Origin: a virus
Reading direction: 5' to 3' (one strand)
Virus record (IMG/VR): IMGVR_UViG_3300037246_001346
Span: 1-52,911 of that record
DNA: 52,911 nt
Shown one piece after another: positions 8,840 through 16,029 of this stretch (positions are counted from its first letter, which is position 1; every line of letters begins with the position of its first letter). The notes beneath the pieces were generated by a model. That model was given only the letters and a program-made list of their open reading frames with translations. It did not search any database and was not told the origin of the DNA. Position numbers and translations under genes: made by a program.

Positions 8840-9097
8840 ATGCCTCACCTCGATTCTAAAAAGTGGGAGAGAGTTATTCTGGGTATACTTGAAAAAGAAG
8901 ATGATTTTCGCGGAGCTTCCTTGAGTAAGAGCTTAGATTCTTTCTTTGCCCCGAGACAAAAGGAAATTATTTTCAGAAGATTATATGGATTCCCCCAGTC
9001 TAAGACGGAAAAAGAGTATTATTCCCGTATAATAAAAAAGAAACTACGAGCTTTGGCGAATCCAATGCTACAAAGACTTGTAAATTATTTACCATAA
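8840..9097 (+). CDS. Hypothetical basic protein, 85 aa
   Basis: A small basic, helical protein (MPHLDSKKWERVILGIL...) in which two helices flank a turn (RQKEIIFRRLYG; YYSRIIKKKLRALANP), a layout compatible with a small DNA-binding fold, though no helix-turn-helix motif is convincing. It sits just before the packaging genes. Function not recognised. Confidence 0.55.
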   Translation: MPHLDSKKWERVILGILEKEDDFRGASLSKSLDSFFAPRQKEIIFRRLYGFPQSKTEKEYYSRIIKKKLRALANPMLQRLVNYLP

Positions 9098-9106
9098 GGA
9101 AATAAC

Positions 9107-9244
9107 ATGACAGCTGATGATGTGTATCAAGTACTCAAAGACTTTATTAAAAACGATTTTTGCCATCTTCGAAAGAAGGTAGACAAGCTACTCTGGATTA
9201 TTATTACAGGGCTGGTAACTATCATCTTTTTGCTGGTAAGATGA
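9107..9244 (+). CDS. Short XhlA-like membrane protein
   Basis: A 45-codon gene with ribosome binding site AAGGAA and an ATGA overlap with the following gene. The product has an amphipathic N-terminal half (DDVYQVLKDFIKN), a basic turn (HLRKKVDKLLW) and one hydrophobic C-terminal helix (IIITGLVTIIFLLV) ending in Arg. This is the layout of haemolysin XhlA-like proteins found beside phage holins. It adds a third candidate to the membrane proteins of this late block. Confidence 0.6.
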   Translation: MTADDVYQVLKDFIKNDFCHLRKKVDKLLWIIITGLVTIIFLLVR

Positions 9245-9537
9245 CGAAAAAAATATCACCCATAGAAGAACATAAGCAGGCTGACCTGATTCTCATACGT
9301 GAGAAACTTTTAGGTATTATAAGGAATGAATATAAGTGTGATGTGTGTAAGGTTGCCCTAAGAGAAAAAAACCCTGTTTCTAAGGACATAACAGATGCTT
9401 CAAAACTACTTGCCCGTATGCACAAGGCTTTAAGCCCAGAGAAGATACAAGAAAGAACTCCTCAAGAAAAGAAAGCCCCTGAGCTTTCCCCTTCCGAAAA
9501 AGTAGAGGTAGACGACTTATTGAAAAATGAATCTTAA
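9241..9537 (+). CDS. Probable small terminase subunit
   Basis: The 98-residue, charged, helical product starts at the ATG overlapping the previous stop (ATGA); an in-frame ATG at 9160 would overlap the membrane gene and lacks this coupling. A CDVC motif lies near residue 35 and the C-terminus is acidic. It lies directly upstream of, and overlaps by 11 bases, the large terminase gene, the usual place for the DNA-recognition subunit. No sequence motif proves the call. Confidence 0.5.
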   Translation: MTKKISPIEEHKQADLILIREKLLGIIRNEYKCDVCKVALREKNPVSKDITDASKLLARMHKALSPEKIQERTPQEKKAPELSPSEKVEVDDLLKNES

Positions 9538-11110
9538 TCAGGTTCGTTACCTCTGCGACAAATCCTTCTATCATTTTGTCCGCATAATTGGCGGGTCAGT
9601 AAACCAAGGGCGAGATATTATCCCAGAAATCCACAAAAAATTCTGCGATGCATGGCAAGACCCCTCCAACAAACGCATAGGTGCTGGTATGGCTAGAGGG
9701 TGGAGGAAGACGGTAGTTCTCACTGGATGGGATATAATTTATACTTACCTTCGGGATATAGAAGAACGACAACTAATAGGCACAGAAAAAGAGCGACTAG
9801 GAACAGACATATTGAAATGGGTAAAGTTACAACTCATGCAGAATAAACTACTGAGAAAGGTATATGAAGACAAGCTCAAATATATTGATAACATGTGGAC
9901 TAAGAATAATCCATGGAAGGCTACGGCAATAGAGTTACCCAAGAAGGGGTTATATACTTCTCCTAGTGCTCAAGTACTTGGCATCAGGGGTGCTGCCCAA
10001 GGTGGGCATTTCACCACAATACATCTAGACGACATAATCGGGCAGGCAGCCATCGAGTCTGAAATTGTCATGACAGATGCCTTTGACTGGATTGATAACC
10101 TTACCGAACTTTTAGTAGAACCAGATTACATGAAGCTCCATGCAAGTAGGGTGAAGATAACGGGTTCTCCTTGGGGTTCGGGGGATATATATGACTATGT
10201 TAGGAGAGAATTCCCCGAATATAAATGGTTGGTTGCTCCCTGTCAGAAGAATGTAAATTTGAAGGACAAAGAGAATTTTAAATGGATTCAGCACCCTGGG
10301 GTAGCCCACGGAGAATCAAATTTCCCCCTCTTCCCTACAAGTTATTATGAAGACCTGAAGATTAAGAAACCATTTGTATACTGGACACAGCACGCCTGTC
10401 AGCCAGAAGAGGCAACAAGTCTTCATAAATTTGACTCCAAGTGGCTCAAGTATTTTAGATTCGATAAGAGAGACAAGGGACTATATATTATTTGCCTCGA
10501 TGATAAGATGGAGGACACAGAAGAGATTTTCCCGTTATCTGACATTAAACTCTATGGAATTATAGACCCAGGTGCATTTGCCGAAGTTAGGTCAAAGAGA
10601 GGTTCTCGCAATGCCCTTCTTATAGGTGGTCAAGCAAAAGATTCGCACAAGAAGTTTGTAGTACACACAGAAGCCAATAGGATAAAAGAACCAGAGAAGT
10701 TTATTGATATCATATTTGATGCCGACAAAGAATGGAAACCAAGGAAGTGGGAGATAGAAACAGTTGCTGCCCAGAACTATATTTATGAAGACATAAAAGA
10801 AGCACGGAGAAGGCGAGGAACACACCTAAGCATTTCACCCCTTGAAAGAGATGTGAAAAAAGATGCCAAGGACAGTGACATACAAGCTCTTGTCAACTCT
10901 TTTTACATGGGCGAAATATACATAATTCAGGGCATGAAAGATTTTATCTCAGAGTATAGAGATTATCCTGGTGGGTTAACTAATGATTTAATAGATTGCC
11001 TCGGTAAGTTGTTTAAGTATCATATGTCGAGGAAAGAGAAAAAAGACACCCGCCCGAAGCACGCAATGGATGACACACAAGCGGGGAGGTCTTCGGTGAG
11101 CGGTTACTGA
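9527..11110 (+). CDS. terL: Terminase large subunit (DNA packaging ATPase/nuclease)
   Basis: The 527-residue protein shows an ATPase domain with a variant Walker A loop, ARGWRKT at residues 56-62, and a Walker B-like strand TIHLDD at 164-169. In the C-terminal RNase H-like nuclease, the acidic residues lie in YGIIDPGA (Asp347), WEIETVAAQN (Glu411) and TNDLID (Asp487/490). It drives DNA into the prohead through the portal and cuts concatemers. It is the last gene of the rightward arm, ending base-to-base against the first convergent gene; no obvious terminator lies between them. Confidence 0.85.
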   Translation: MNLNQVRYLCDKSFYHFVRIIGGSVNQGRDIIPEIHKKFCDAWQDPSNKRIGAGMARGWRKTVVLTGWDIIYTYLRDIEERQLIGTEKERLGTDILKWVKLQLMQNKLLRKVYEDKLKYIDNMWTKNNPWKATAIELPKKGLYTSPSAQVLGIRGAAQGGHFTTIHLDDIIGQAAIESEIVMTDAFDWIDNLTELLVEPDYMKLHASRVKITGSPWGSGDIYDYVRREFPEYKWLVAPCQKNVNLKDKENFKWIQHPGVAHGESNFPLFPTSYYEDLKIKKPFVYWTQHACQPEEATSLHKFDSKWLKYFRFDKRDKGLYIICLDDKMEDTEEIFPLSDIKLYGIIDPGAFAEVRSKRGSRNALLIGGQAKDSHKKFVVHTEANRIKEPEKFIDIIFDADKEWKPRKWEIETVAAQNYIYEDIKEARRRRGTHLSISPLERDVKKDAKDSDIQALVNSFYMGEIYIIQGMKDFISEYRDYPGGLTNDLIDCLGKLFKYHMSRKEKKDTRPKHAMDDTQAGRSSVSGY

Positions 11111-11302
11111 CTACTTACCCGATTTTAGTTCTTTTCTATAATGAATATCCCTGATTCCTGTTCCGATCTCAACACCGCTTCCCATAAAAGTTAATCCATA
11201 TTTCTCAGCAAGTTTTTCAATCTCCTTATCAAAATCAGAATTTATTGTTGGAGTTGTAGAACCTGGAGAACTATTTTGATAATAAATTTTTAAATCTTTC
11301 AT
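11111..11302 (-). CDS. Hypothetical protein, 63 aa, last gene of leftward arm
   Basis: Start chosen at the second ATG (11302), because the upstream ATG at 11314 lies within the ribosome binding site GGGAGGTAAT. The product (MKDLKIYYQNSSPGS...) has a helical, acidic middle and ends -KSGK*, encoded by the gene-end word AAATCGGG of this region. Its stop touches the terminase stop on the other strand. Function unknown; the fold could be a small alpha/beta domain. Confidence 0.6.
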   Translation of the reverse strand: MKDLKIYYQNSSPGSTTPTINSDFDKEIEKLAEKYGLTFMGSGVEIGTGIRDIHYRKELKSGK

Positions 11303-11360
11303 ATTACCTCCCATTGGTGGGTGAGGGGTATGTAATTAGCGCAATTTACATCCCCCCGTT

Positions 11361-11404
11361 AGGTCAAAAAACGTCTTTCTTGACCTCGGCACCCCACCAT
11401 GCCG
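11361..11404 (-). promoter_or_regulatory. Two adjacent hairpins in the leader of the terminal gene
   Basis: Within the ~108-base gap between two genes, AGGTCAA (11361-11367) pairs with TTGACCT (11380-11386), and CGGCA (11387-11391) pairs with TGCCG (11400-11404). Neither hairpin is followed by a T run on the transcribed strand, so a leader structure or binding site is more likely than a simple terminator. Confidence 0.4.
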
Positions 11405-11409
11405 TGTAT

Positions 11410-11760
11410 TTACAATCCAATCTTCTTAATATCATCACTTAACTCCTTATCCTCACTTACCTTTTCAAATGCCGCCGTTTCTGGCACTTCCTCACCACTC
11501 AACTCCACATACTGCTCTTGTAAAATCTTTATCAGCGGTAGAATAAGGTCGGGGGCAATAGAGAGCCAGTCGTTTGACCTATGAATCCTCCTCTCTACTG
11601 CGTTGTGACGGTGACTCTGCATCTTTAACTCATCCTTGCCCTTAACTTTATAAACCCTTGCTATTTTTAGATACTTCTCCAGCTTAAAGACAAAGACACC
11701 TGCCCGTCGCGGGGTAAGTTCTACGTATCCCCTGTATTTACCTACTGTTGTTTTATTCAT
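11410..11760 (-). CDS. Hypothetical basic protein, 116 aa
   Basis: The product starts MNKTTVGKYRGYVELTP and continues as a beta-rich N-terminal half followed by helices (WLSIAPDLILPLIKILQ) and an acidic tail. It may be a nucleic-acid-binding domain, given the basic beta-rich start, but I cannot name a family. Its start is coupled to the preceding gene (ATGA overlap with the stop at 11757). Confidence 0.55.
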   Translation of the reverse strand: MNKTTVGKYRGYVELTPRRAGVFVFKLEKYLKIARVYKVKGKDELKMQSHRHNAVERRIHRSNDWLSIAPDLILPLIKILQEQYVELSGEEVPETAAFEKVSEDKELSDDIKKIGL

Positions 11761-11927
11761 TTTTGCCCCGATTTCTTGAGTAGCTTTACCAGCATCCCCT
11801 CTATGTGGTCTAGTTGCTTTTCTTTTAGTTTTTCTGGGTTAACACAAGCACGATGAAGATAATACCTTCCGTAGTGAATCCCATCCCCGATGCCTTGAAT
11901 CGGCGTGTTACATAAATCACATATCAT
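11757..11927 (-). CDS. Zinc-ribbon microprotein, 56 aa
   Basis: A short gene with CDLC at residues 3-6 and HRAC at about 25-28, a single zinc-binding site of treble-clef or ribbon type. It ends -KKSGQK*, the read-through version of the regional gene-end word, and its TGA overlaps the next ATG. The ribosome binding site GGAGGAG lies inside the end of the upstream gene. Role unknown. Confidence 0.6.
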   Translation of the reverse strand: MICDLCNTPIQGIGDGIHYGRYYLHRACVNPEKLKEKQLDHIEGMLVKLLKKSGQK

Positions 11928-12177
11928 TTACTCCTCCTCTTTTAGACTCGGTTAATCGTTGAATATTATTCACCCTTTTCCACTCATTCTTTACCCAAGT
12001 TGTTTCGGGTATGCCCTTTAAGATGCCGCCGTACTCCCAGTTGCCACAATTACACCAGTAATCCCATTCCCGTCTGTCGTCTAGCTCAGTAGACATCTCT
12101 CTTTTTATCATCAACTTCTCACATCGCGGGCATCTCTTATGTTCCTTGTAGTTCAAATCAGGAAATTTATACTTCAT
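11917..12177 (-). CDS. Zinc-ribbon protein, 86 aa
   Basis: Two cysteine pairs, CPRC near residue 16 and CNCG near residue 42, enclose a charged loop, as in rubredoxin-like zinc ribbons; WDYWCNCGNWEYGG is a recognisable second knuckle. The gene is coupled by ATGA to its upstream neighbour and overlaps the next start by 11 bases. Probably an accessory protein binding nucleic acid or a host protein, but there is no direct evidence. Confidence 0.6.
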   Translation of the reverse strand: MKYKFPDLNYKEHKRCPRCEKLMIKREMSTELDDRREWDYWCNCGNWEYGGILKGIPETTWVKNEWKRVNNIQRLTESKRGGVNDM

Positions 12178-12470
12178 TTTACCTTCTCAAAGAAACAACT
12201 TAAGAAATTCTTCAGCCTCATTATCACAAAGGCGTTGTCATCCTTCCTGCCCTTCTCTTTCACGACACAAATGGGATGTTTCCCAATCGGGCAGTTATTG
12301 TTACTCTGCTCATAAACATCAGTAAGCCACTTAGGGAGCTTTTGTAATACCTTCGTTTCTCCAGCCAAATGTTCAGTCTCAAAGTCGGCACCACCCAATA
12401 TACCCTTCCTTTCCACACCAAAGAGGCGTGAAATCCTTCGCTCGAACTGCTTCCATCCTGGGTTACCCAT
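12174..12470 (-). CDS. Predicted PD-(D/E)XK-type nuclease, 98 aa
   Basis: The sequence FERRISRLFGVERKGILGGADFE, then GETKVLQKLPKWLTDVYEQ and PICVVKEKG...FVIMRLKNF, follows the pattern of small phage Holliday-junction/PD-(D/E)XK nucleases (acidic residue in GGADF, then E-x-K in GETK). These proteins resolve branched DNA before packaging. It overlaps the next gene start by 8 bases. The assignment rests on motif order only; the catalytic Lys in ETK is present. Confidence 0.55.
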   Translation of the reverse strand: MGNPGWKQFERRISRLFGVERKGILGGADFETEHLAGETKVLQKLPKWLTDVYEQSNNNCPIGKHPICVVKEKGRKDDNAFVIMRLKNFLSCFFEKVK

Positions 12471-12678
12471 TTTTCATTCCTACCCCTGTTGGGGGTTTTT
12501 TACCCTTACTAGGCCTCGCGCCACGTACCTTACGTGCAGTGGCGGGGCTTACAGAGCGTCTGAGAGGGATATTTTTAGTCCCGACGAGCCTCTGCACACA
12601 CGCGGGGCAAATAATCCCCCTATTATGATTAAGGTTCTTTTCTTTAATCTTTTTCGTGCAGTACATACAGTAGGTCAT
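12463..12678 (-). CDS. Zinc-ribbon protein with basic tail
   Basis: The 71-residue product has CMYC at residues 4-7 and CPAC at about 24-27, then a strongly basic Pro/Lys-rich C-terminus (ARKVRGARPSKGKKPPTG). A zinc knuckle with a basic tail suggests nucleic-acid binding. It is coupled to both neighbours through short overlaps. Confidence 0.55.
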   Translation of the reverse strand: MTYCMYCTKKIKEKNLNHNRGIICPACVQRLVGTKNIPLRRSVSPATARKVRGARPSKGKKPPTGVGMKNG

Positions 12679-12884
12679 TTGCCGCGATTTCTTGTTAATT
12701 CAAGTATTAATATGTCTTGAGAAATCTCCAATGATGATAACTTCGGTTCAAGATTAACAGAGTCAGATGTTATTATAGTAGAGCTAGGTACCCTGCAATG
12801 GATTAAACCGCAATAGTAATGGTCTATTGATTTCTCTGGGGTAAAGACAACCGTCCCCCTTCCTTTCTTAATTTCAATCTTCAC
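12675..12884 (-). CDS. Hypothetical protein, 69 aa, ending -NRGK
   Basis: A short beta-rich protein (MKIEIKKGRGTVVFTPEKS...) with no recognised domain. The last residues are TRNRGK*, encoded by a form of the regional gene-end word read one frame away from the -KSGK* version. Overlaps the neighbouring start (ATGA). Confidence 0.5.
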   Translation of the reverse strand: MKIEIKKGRGTVVFTPEKSIDHYYCGLIHCRVPSSTIITSDSVNLEPKLSSLEISQDILILELTRNRGK

Positions 12885-13096
12885 TCTTTCCTCCTTTGAT
12901 AAACCACGATTCTATTTTTCTTTCTATATTTTACCGTCTTATAATCATCCCTGAAGTAACACAGAGAAACTGTTTTCTTTTTATAGTCTATATCTACCGT
13001 GAAAAAGTGGGTGAGTTCACAATCACAGCAGAATTCAGAATATGCCCCACCATCCTGTAGGACTCGGGGTTCACCACCTATGAGTTTCAGCCTCAT
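12881..13096 (-). CDS. Hypothetical Cys-containing protein, 71 aa
   Basis: Contains CCDC at about residues 23-26 and a lone Cys later, so metal binding is possible but incomplete; the C-terminus is basic (YRKKNRIVVYQRRKE). No family recognised. It has a good ribosome binding site (GGAGG upstream within the previous gene) and 4-base overlaps on both sides. Confidence 0.5.
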   Translation of the reverse strand: MRLKLIGGEPRVLQDGGAYSEFCCDCELTHFFTVDIDYKKKTVSLCYFRDDYKTVKYRKKNRIVVYQRRKE

Positions 13097-13221
13097 TTAT
13101 TATCCTCGGGTGGATGCCACCGTATAAGATAACGCCCGATAATTATATAAATTCCTATAGTAATAACCGCTAATACTGGTGCCGCGAAGGGGAATAACCA
13201 ATCTGTCCACGAACCCATCAT
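13093..13221 (-). CDS. Single-pass membrane microprotein, 42 aa
   Basis: The product MMGSWTDWLFPFAAP... continues into one hydrophobic helix (VLAVITIGIYIII) and ends with a short basic tail. An ATGA overlap at each end and a GGAGG site before the start support expression. One of at least six tiny membrane proteins in the leftward arm; function unknown. Confidence 0.6.
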   Translation of the reverse strand: MMGSWTDWLFPFAAPVLAVITIGIYIIIGRYLIRWHPPEDNK

Positions 13222-13409
13222 TTCTTTTCCCTCCATGAGTATGTCCCGTCTCTTTTTAAATTCGCGGCAGTAGGTAATTTAATCCAATCACACTTAAAAC
13301 ATTTCTCACACGGCATCATGGATACTATCCTTTCATAGTCTGCGTAAGAAGTCAAGAGTAGGGGGCGTTCAAACTTACAATGCCCGCAACGGATCATATA
13401 TTGTGGCAT
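13218..13409 (-). CDS. Zinc-ribbon protein, 63 aa
   Basis: CGHC (residues 8-11) and CEKC (34-37), followed by a further Cys at about residue 40, form a clear zinc-ribbon pattern. The gene starts one base from the neighbouring stop and overlaps the next start. Accessory function unknown. Confidence 0.6.
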   Translation of the reverse strand: MPQYMIRCGHCKFERPLLLTSYADYERIVSMMPCEKCFKCDWIKLPTAANLKRDGTYSWREKK

Positions 13410-13724
13410 CTAATTCCTAATAGGCTCTCTTTGTAACCACCTTACTGCTGCCGACCTCCCCACGTTTAGCTCCTTATGCCGCGGACACAGACTCCAGCGT
13501 GGGTTCTGCCAAGGCTGGGCACGGAATTTCCTATCACAATCCGTCCTACAGCATACCGTCCACCCACCACTACGCACCCCCCTTGACTGTCTCTGGGGTA
13601 TAGCCCTAGTGGTATTTAATGCCCGATACCGCTTCAGATATTTCCGTTTGCGGACAATCCAGCACTCATCACAGAGTTGTAGTGTGGTATGCTTGGTTAC
13701 CTCTTGCCCGCAGTTACAGTTCAT
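13410..13724 (-). CDS. Multi-cysteine zinc-binding basic protein, 104 aa
   Basis: Cysteines occur as CNCG, CDEC, CCRTDC and CPRH, enough for two zinc sites, in a very basic Arg/Trp-rich chain. The N-terminal pair and the later CCRTDC...CPRH group may be separate modules. No Shine-Dalgarno sequence precedes the ATG at 13724; instead the regional word AAAATCGGGCAA lies directly upstream, so translation is probably coupled to the upstream membrane protein gene. Confidence 0.55.
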   Translation of the reverse strand: MNCNCGQEVTKHTTLQLCDECWIVRKRKYLKRYRALNTTRAIPQRQSRGVRSGGWTVCCRTDCDRKFRAQPWQNPRWSLCPRHKELNVGRSAAVRWLQREPIRN

Positions 13725-13736
13725 TTGCCCGATTTT

Positions 13737-13925
13737 TCATTTACAAATATCGTTATGTAGTTGTATTGCTATTATTACTAAGAGAATAAGTGCAATTATC
13801 CCCAGGAATATAGCATCGAATGGGTGGGGCAATTTCTCAAGAAGCCAAGTAAAAAAGATTCCAAAAGCAAGGATGGCAATAAGCCCCACGATAACGATTC
13901 CGAAAGTTAATAACCAACACCACAT
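13737..13925 (-). CDS. Two-helix membrane protein, duplicate of 22811-22999
   Basis: The 62-residue product has two hydrophobic helices (about residues 3-27 and 39-55) joined by LLEKLPHPFDAI. A second copy at 22811-22999 is identical at about 49 of 62 positions by hand alignment and also similar at the DNA level, including the ATTTACCTCC leader. Holin-like size, but lying in the early arm it could equally be a host-interference protein. Confidence 0.7.
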   Translation of the reverse strand: MWCWLLTFGIVIVGLIAILAFGIFFTWLLEKLPHPFDAIFLGIIALILLVIIAIQLHNDICK

Positions 13926-13934
13926 ATTTACCTC

Positions 13935-14180
13935 CTAATGTCGGGCATCTTTATTCCATTCGATGCCCCGATTTAAGTCATATATCAAGTTGTCTATCTG
14001 GCTAGACATCTCTTCTATCTCTGCCCCTAAATCAGCGAGGGCATTTTTCAGCATATGGTTCTCTTCTGTTAGTAAGTTATTCTCTTTAACTAAAGAAGTA
14101 ACAACTCCCGCGGCAAGTACACACATAATAAGGAATATTGCCGCCAAAACGATGACAACAGCATGCTCATATCTTCTCAT
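13935..14180 (-). CDS. Membrane-anchored coiled-coil protein, 81 aa
   Basis: I place the start at 14180 (MRRYEHAVVIVL) because that ATG overlaps the stop of the gene upstream; a GTG/ATG 18 bases earlier lacks such coupling. One N-terminal transmembrane helix is followed by a heptad-rich coiled coil (VKENNLLTEENHMLKNALAD). The ending ...DARH* is encoded over a gene-end GATGCCCGACATTAG. Resembles small Rz-like or septum-protein-like architecture, but the function is unknown. Confidence 0.55.
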   Translation of the reverse strand: MRRYEHAVVIVLAAIFLIMCVLAAGVVTSLVKENNLLTEENHMLKNALADLGAEIEEMSSQIDNLIYDLNRGIEWNKDARH

Positions 14181-14350
14181 GCCCACACCTTCCACCATTT
14201 GCGTTCATATCTCCAACAAGCATCGAATTCCGTGGGTATGTGATAGACTTTTCCTGGCGTATGTTTAGTATTCCTGGTTACGTTATAAATGGCTGTCCCA
14301 CATATATTTCTTCCTGGTTGATGCTTGCAATTATGGCAATAAACTTTCAT
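14177..14350 (-). CDS. Small Cys/Trp-rich protein, 57 aa
   Basis: Starts MKVYCHNCKH and carries further cysteines at about residues 17 and 45, giving a CxxC plus C..C zinc-like set, with a Trp-rich C-terminus (KWWKVWA). Coupled to the next gene by ATGA; its start lies 20 bases inside the end of the phosphoesterase gene. Confidence 0.55.
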   Translation of the reverse strand: MKVYCHNCKHQPGRNICGTAIYNVTRNTKHTPGKVYHIPTEFDACWRYERKWWKVWA

Positions 14351-15131
14351 GATTATCTCCTGGTGTTATAACCTTATATGTTTGACGGCGGTTATCCGTC
14401 TTGCCGCTGGTACACCCCCTGAAATTCACGACTATATGTTCTACGGTAGCAGCAGGTTTACCCTTTTCTTCGGCATAACTACCACTCCACTCAAGGGCAG
14501 AACCGATGATGTAATTATACCCAACACGCGTTATGATCTTTTTTCTCCCCACATCATACCACGTATAGGGAATTCTGCTTGTGATGTGGAAATGCCCGCT
14601 AAACGTGGCATCTGCGGTAGGCACTATCCTCCGTAGAGCATCAGAGCGGTTTATCTTCCCCCCTGCCGTATATCCTCCGCCGACATTATGATGAAAATAG
14701 CACTTAAAAGAACAGGGGGTCTTACTTTCTACCTGAAAAACGGCATAGCAAGAGAAGCCCTTAAAAGGAACATCTAACTGATAACCAATATATTCTTCTG
14801 GAGTCAGCCCCACTAATCTGTGTGTGCGGCTCTCGTGGTTTCCTGCGATCATAAACAACCCCTTCTCTTTTATAGGTTCAAGCAACTCTACTACATATTT
14901 CATCTGCTCTTTCGGCGGCATAATTTGGGTATACACATCAGACTTACTCCCAATTATTGCATTTTCCATCCAGTCGCCCATCCCTACCCAGTAACCAACG
15001 GGGTCGAGGTAAATTTCCTTAATGACTTTTTTTATAAACCCCTCTTTACACTGCTGACTGCCCATGTGCCAGTCACCGATGGGGTAAAGATTGAAATCTT
15101 TCATTGGGAACTTCTTGTAAAAAAACTTCAT
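14331..15131 (-). CDS. Calcineurin-like metallophosphoesterase
   Basis: The 266-residue protein has the full motif set of the family: GDWHMG (residues 19-24), GD (52-53), GNHE (97-100), a His pair in FHHN (147-148) and GHFH (179-182). These residues bind two metal ions. Relatives include Mre11/SbcD nucleases, 2',3'-cyclic phosphodiesterases and phage phosphoesterases; the size lacks an SbcD capping domain, so the substrate is open. Ribosome binding site GGAGG precedes the ATG, and the start overlaps the preceding stop. Confidence 0.8.
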   Translation of the reverse strand: MKFFYKKFPMKDFNLYPIGDWHMGSQQCKEGFIKKVIKEIYLDPVGYWVGMGDWMENAIIGSKSDVYTQIMPPKEQMKYVVELLEPIKEKGLFMIAGNHESRTHRLVGLTPEEYIGYQLDVPFKGFSCYAVFQVESKTPCSFKCYFHHNVGGGYTAGGKINRSDALRRIVPTADATFSGHFHITSRIPYTWYDVGRKKIITRVGYNYIIGSALEWSGSYAEEKGKPAATVEHIVVNFRGCTSGKTDNRRQTYKVITPGDNHESLLP

Positions 15132-15304
15132 CTTACCTCCTGGTTTACATTGTTATGCGACACGCTATTCTTATCTTTAATTTCCCTCATGGTTTTTTCT
15201 AGCCTTCGGAAAGCATCGCCACAAATATCTTCCCACAAAAGACTTTGATATAATGTGGGGTTCTCTTCTTCCCATGTTAATTTCGTTGGGTATTTAGTTG
15301 ACAT
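15128..15304 (-). CDS. Hypothetical protein beginning MSTK, 58 aa
   Basis: Translation starts at the ATGTCAACTA word that also occurs at the next five junctions upstream in this array; here it opens a full gene rather than a tiny frame. The product (MSTKYPTKLTWEEENPTL...) is helical and acidic. Near its 3' end (15153-15163) it carries the complement of GTGTCGCATAA, the companion signal of the same junction type. It overlaps the phosphoesterase start (ATGA). Function unknown. Confidence 0.6.
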   Translation of the reverse strand: MSTKYPTKLTWEEENPTLYQSLLWEDICGDAFRRLEKTMREIKDKNSVSHNNVNQEVR

Positions 15305-15325
15305 AATATCCCTTATCCGACACAG

Positions 15326-15535
15326 TTATCTCACTCTCCGTGCTTTATTCATGCAATCTAAACATCTTCTTGCTGAAGGAATACTTCCCAAAATTGTATA
15401 GAGATATTTTCTTCCAGCTTTAATTTTTGTGCCACATTCAAAACACAAATAATTATTTATCGCCGTTCTTATAGAATCGCTTGCGAATAAACTTATGAAT
15501 CTTCCATTAATATATACTGATCGTAACTTGGTCAT
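15326..15535 (-). CDS. Zinc-ribbon protein, 69 aa
   Basis: CFEC (about residues 31-34) and CLDC (58-61) form a zinc ribbon; the C-terminus is basic (MNKARRVR). The ATG overlaps the TGA of a 6-codon upstream frame (MSTKGQ*, 15532-15552). Confidence 0.6.
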   Translation of the reverse strand: MTKLRSVYINGRFISLFASDSIRTAINNYLCFECGTKIKAGRKYLYTILGSIPSARRCLDCMNKARRVR

Positions 15536-15552
15536 TGTCCTTTAGTTGACAT
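15532..15552 (-). other. Upstream mini-frame MSTKGQ*
   Basis: Six codons beginning ATGTCAACT; the stop overlaps the next ATG as ATGA. Part of the six-copy MST junction set. Whether it is translated cannot be told from sequence. Confidence 0.4.
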
Positions 15553-15560
15553 ACTTCTCC

Positions 15561-15773
15561 CTATTTACCGCCGATTTCCATGAATCGTCCATAACAAAGA
15601 TAGCAACATATCTTTGGGGATATTCTCCAACCATTCCAAATTATTGGAAGATTCTGTGTTGCTCTTTTTTTATTTGTCTCATTGCTATAGTAGGTGGTTT
15701 TTCTTCCACAAGCACACTTAATATCCAAGACATATCTTGTTATTTTACGTGGTGTTATCGTTCCTTTCTCCAT
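15561..15773 (-). CDS. Cys-rich small protein, 70 aa, ending -IGGK
   Basis: CACG near residue 20 and CCYLC near residue 59 suggest a zinc site. The product ends EIGGK*, another reading of the gene-end word. An upstream mini-frame MSTSGE* (15775-15795) ends 1 base before the ATG and contains the ribosome binding site GGAG. Confidence 0.6.
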   Translation of the reverse strand: MEKGTITPRKITRYVLDIKCACGRKTTYYSNETNKKRATQNLPIIWNGWRISPKICCYLCYGRFMEIGGK

Positions 15774-15774
15774 T

Positions 15775-15795
15775 TCATTCTCCTGAAGTTGACAT
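15775..15795 (-). other. Upstream mini-frame MSTSGE*
   Basis: Copy of the MST junction: ATGTCAACTT followed by GGAGAATGA. Preceded by GTGTCGCATAA, which provides the stop of the upstream gene region. Confidence 0.4.
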
Positions 15796-15813
15796 AATTA
15801 CTATTATGCGACA

Positions 15814-15999
15814 CTATGAAATTGCCCTCCAGGGCAACCTTAAATAGCCATACACACAGCCACCTGTTGTGTCACATGGACACCCAGAACAACGATAATA
15901 TTTGTGTCCTTCTGGACATAGTGGAATCTTTTCTCCATTTTCCCAGCCCATCCACACTATATGCCAAACTATGTGATGAGCTTCTCTAATTTCAACCAT
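15814..15999 (-). CDS. Cys-rich small protein, 61 aa
   Basis: The product has an N-terminal His/Trp-rich segment (HHIVWHIVWMGW) and a dense cysteine cluster CPEGH...CSGCPCDTTGGC, a possible metal site of unusual spacing. Its ATG lies inside the mini-frame MSTKGGKDG* (15992-16021), with GGAGG between. Confidence 0.6.
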   Translation of the reverse strand: MVEIREAHHIVWHIVWMGWENGEKIPLCPEGHKYYRCSGCPCDTTGGCVYGYLRLPWRAIS

Positions 16000-16021
16000 C
16001 CTTACCTCCTTTAGTTGACAT
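15992..16021 (-). other. Upstream mini-frame MSTKGGKDG*
   Basis: Nine codons starting at the conserved ATGTCAACTAAAGGAGG; the frame overlaps the start of the downstream gene in another phase, so its translation would compete with or couple to that gene. Confidence 0.4.
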
Positions 16022-16029
16022 AATCCTCT

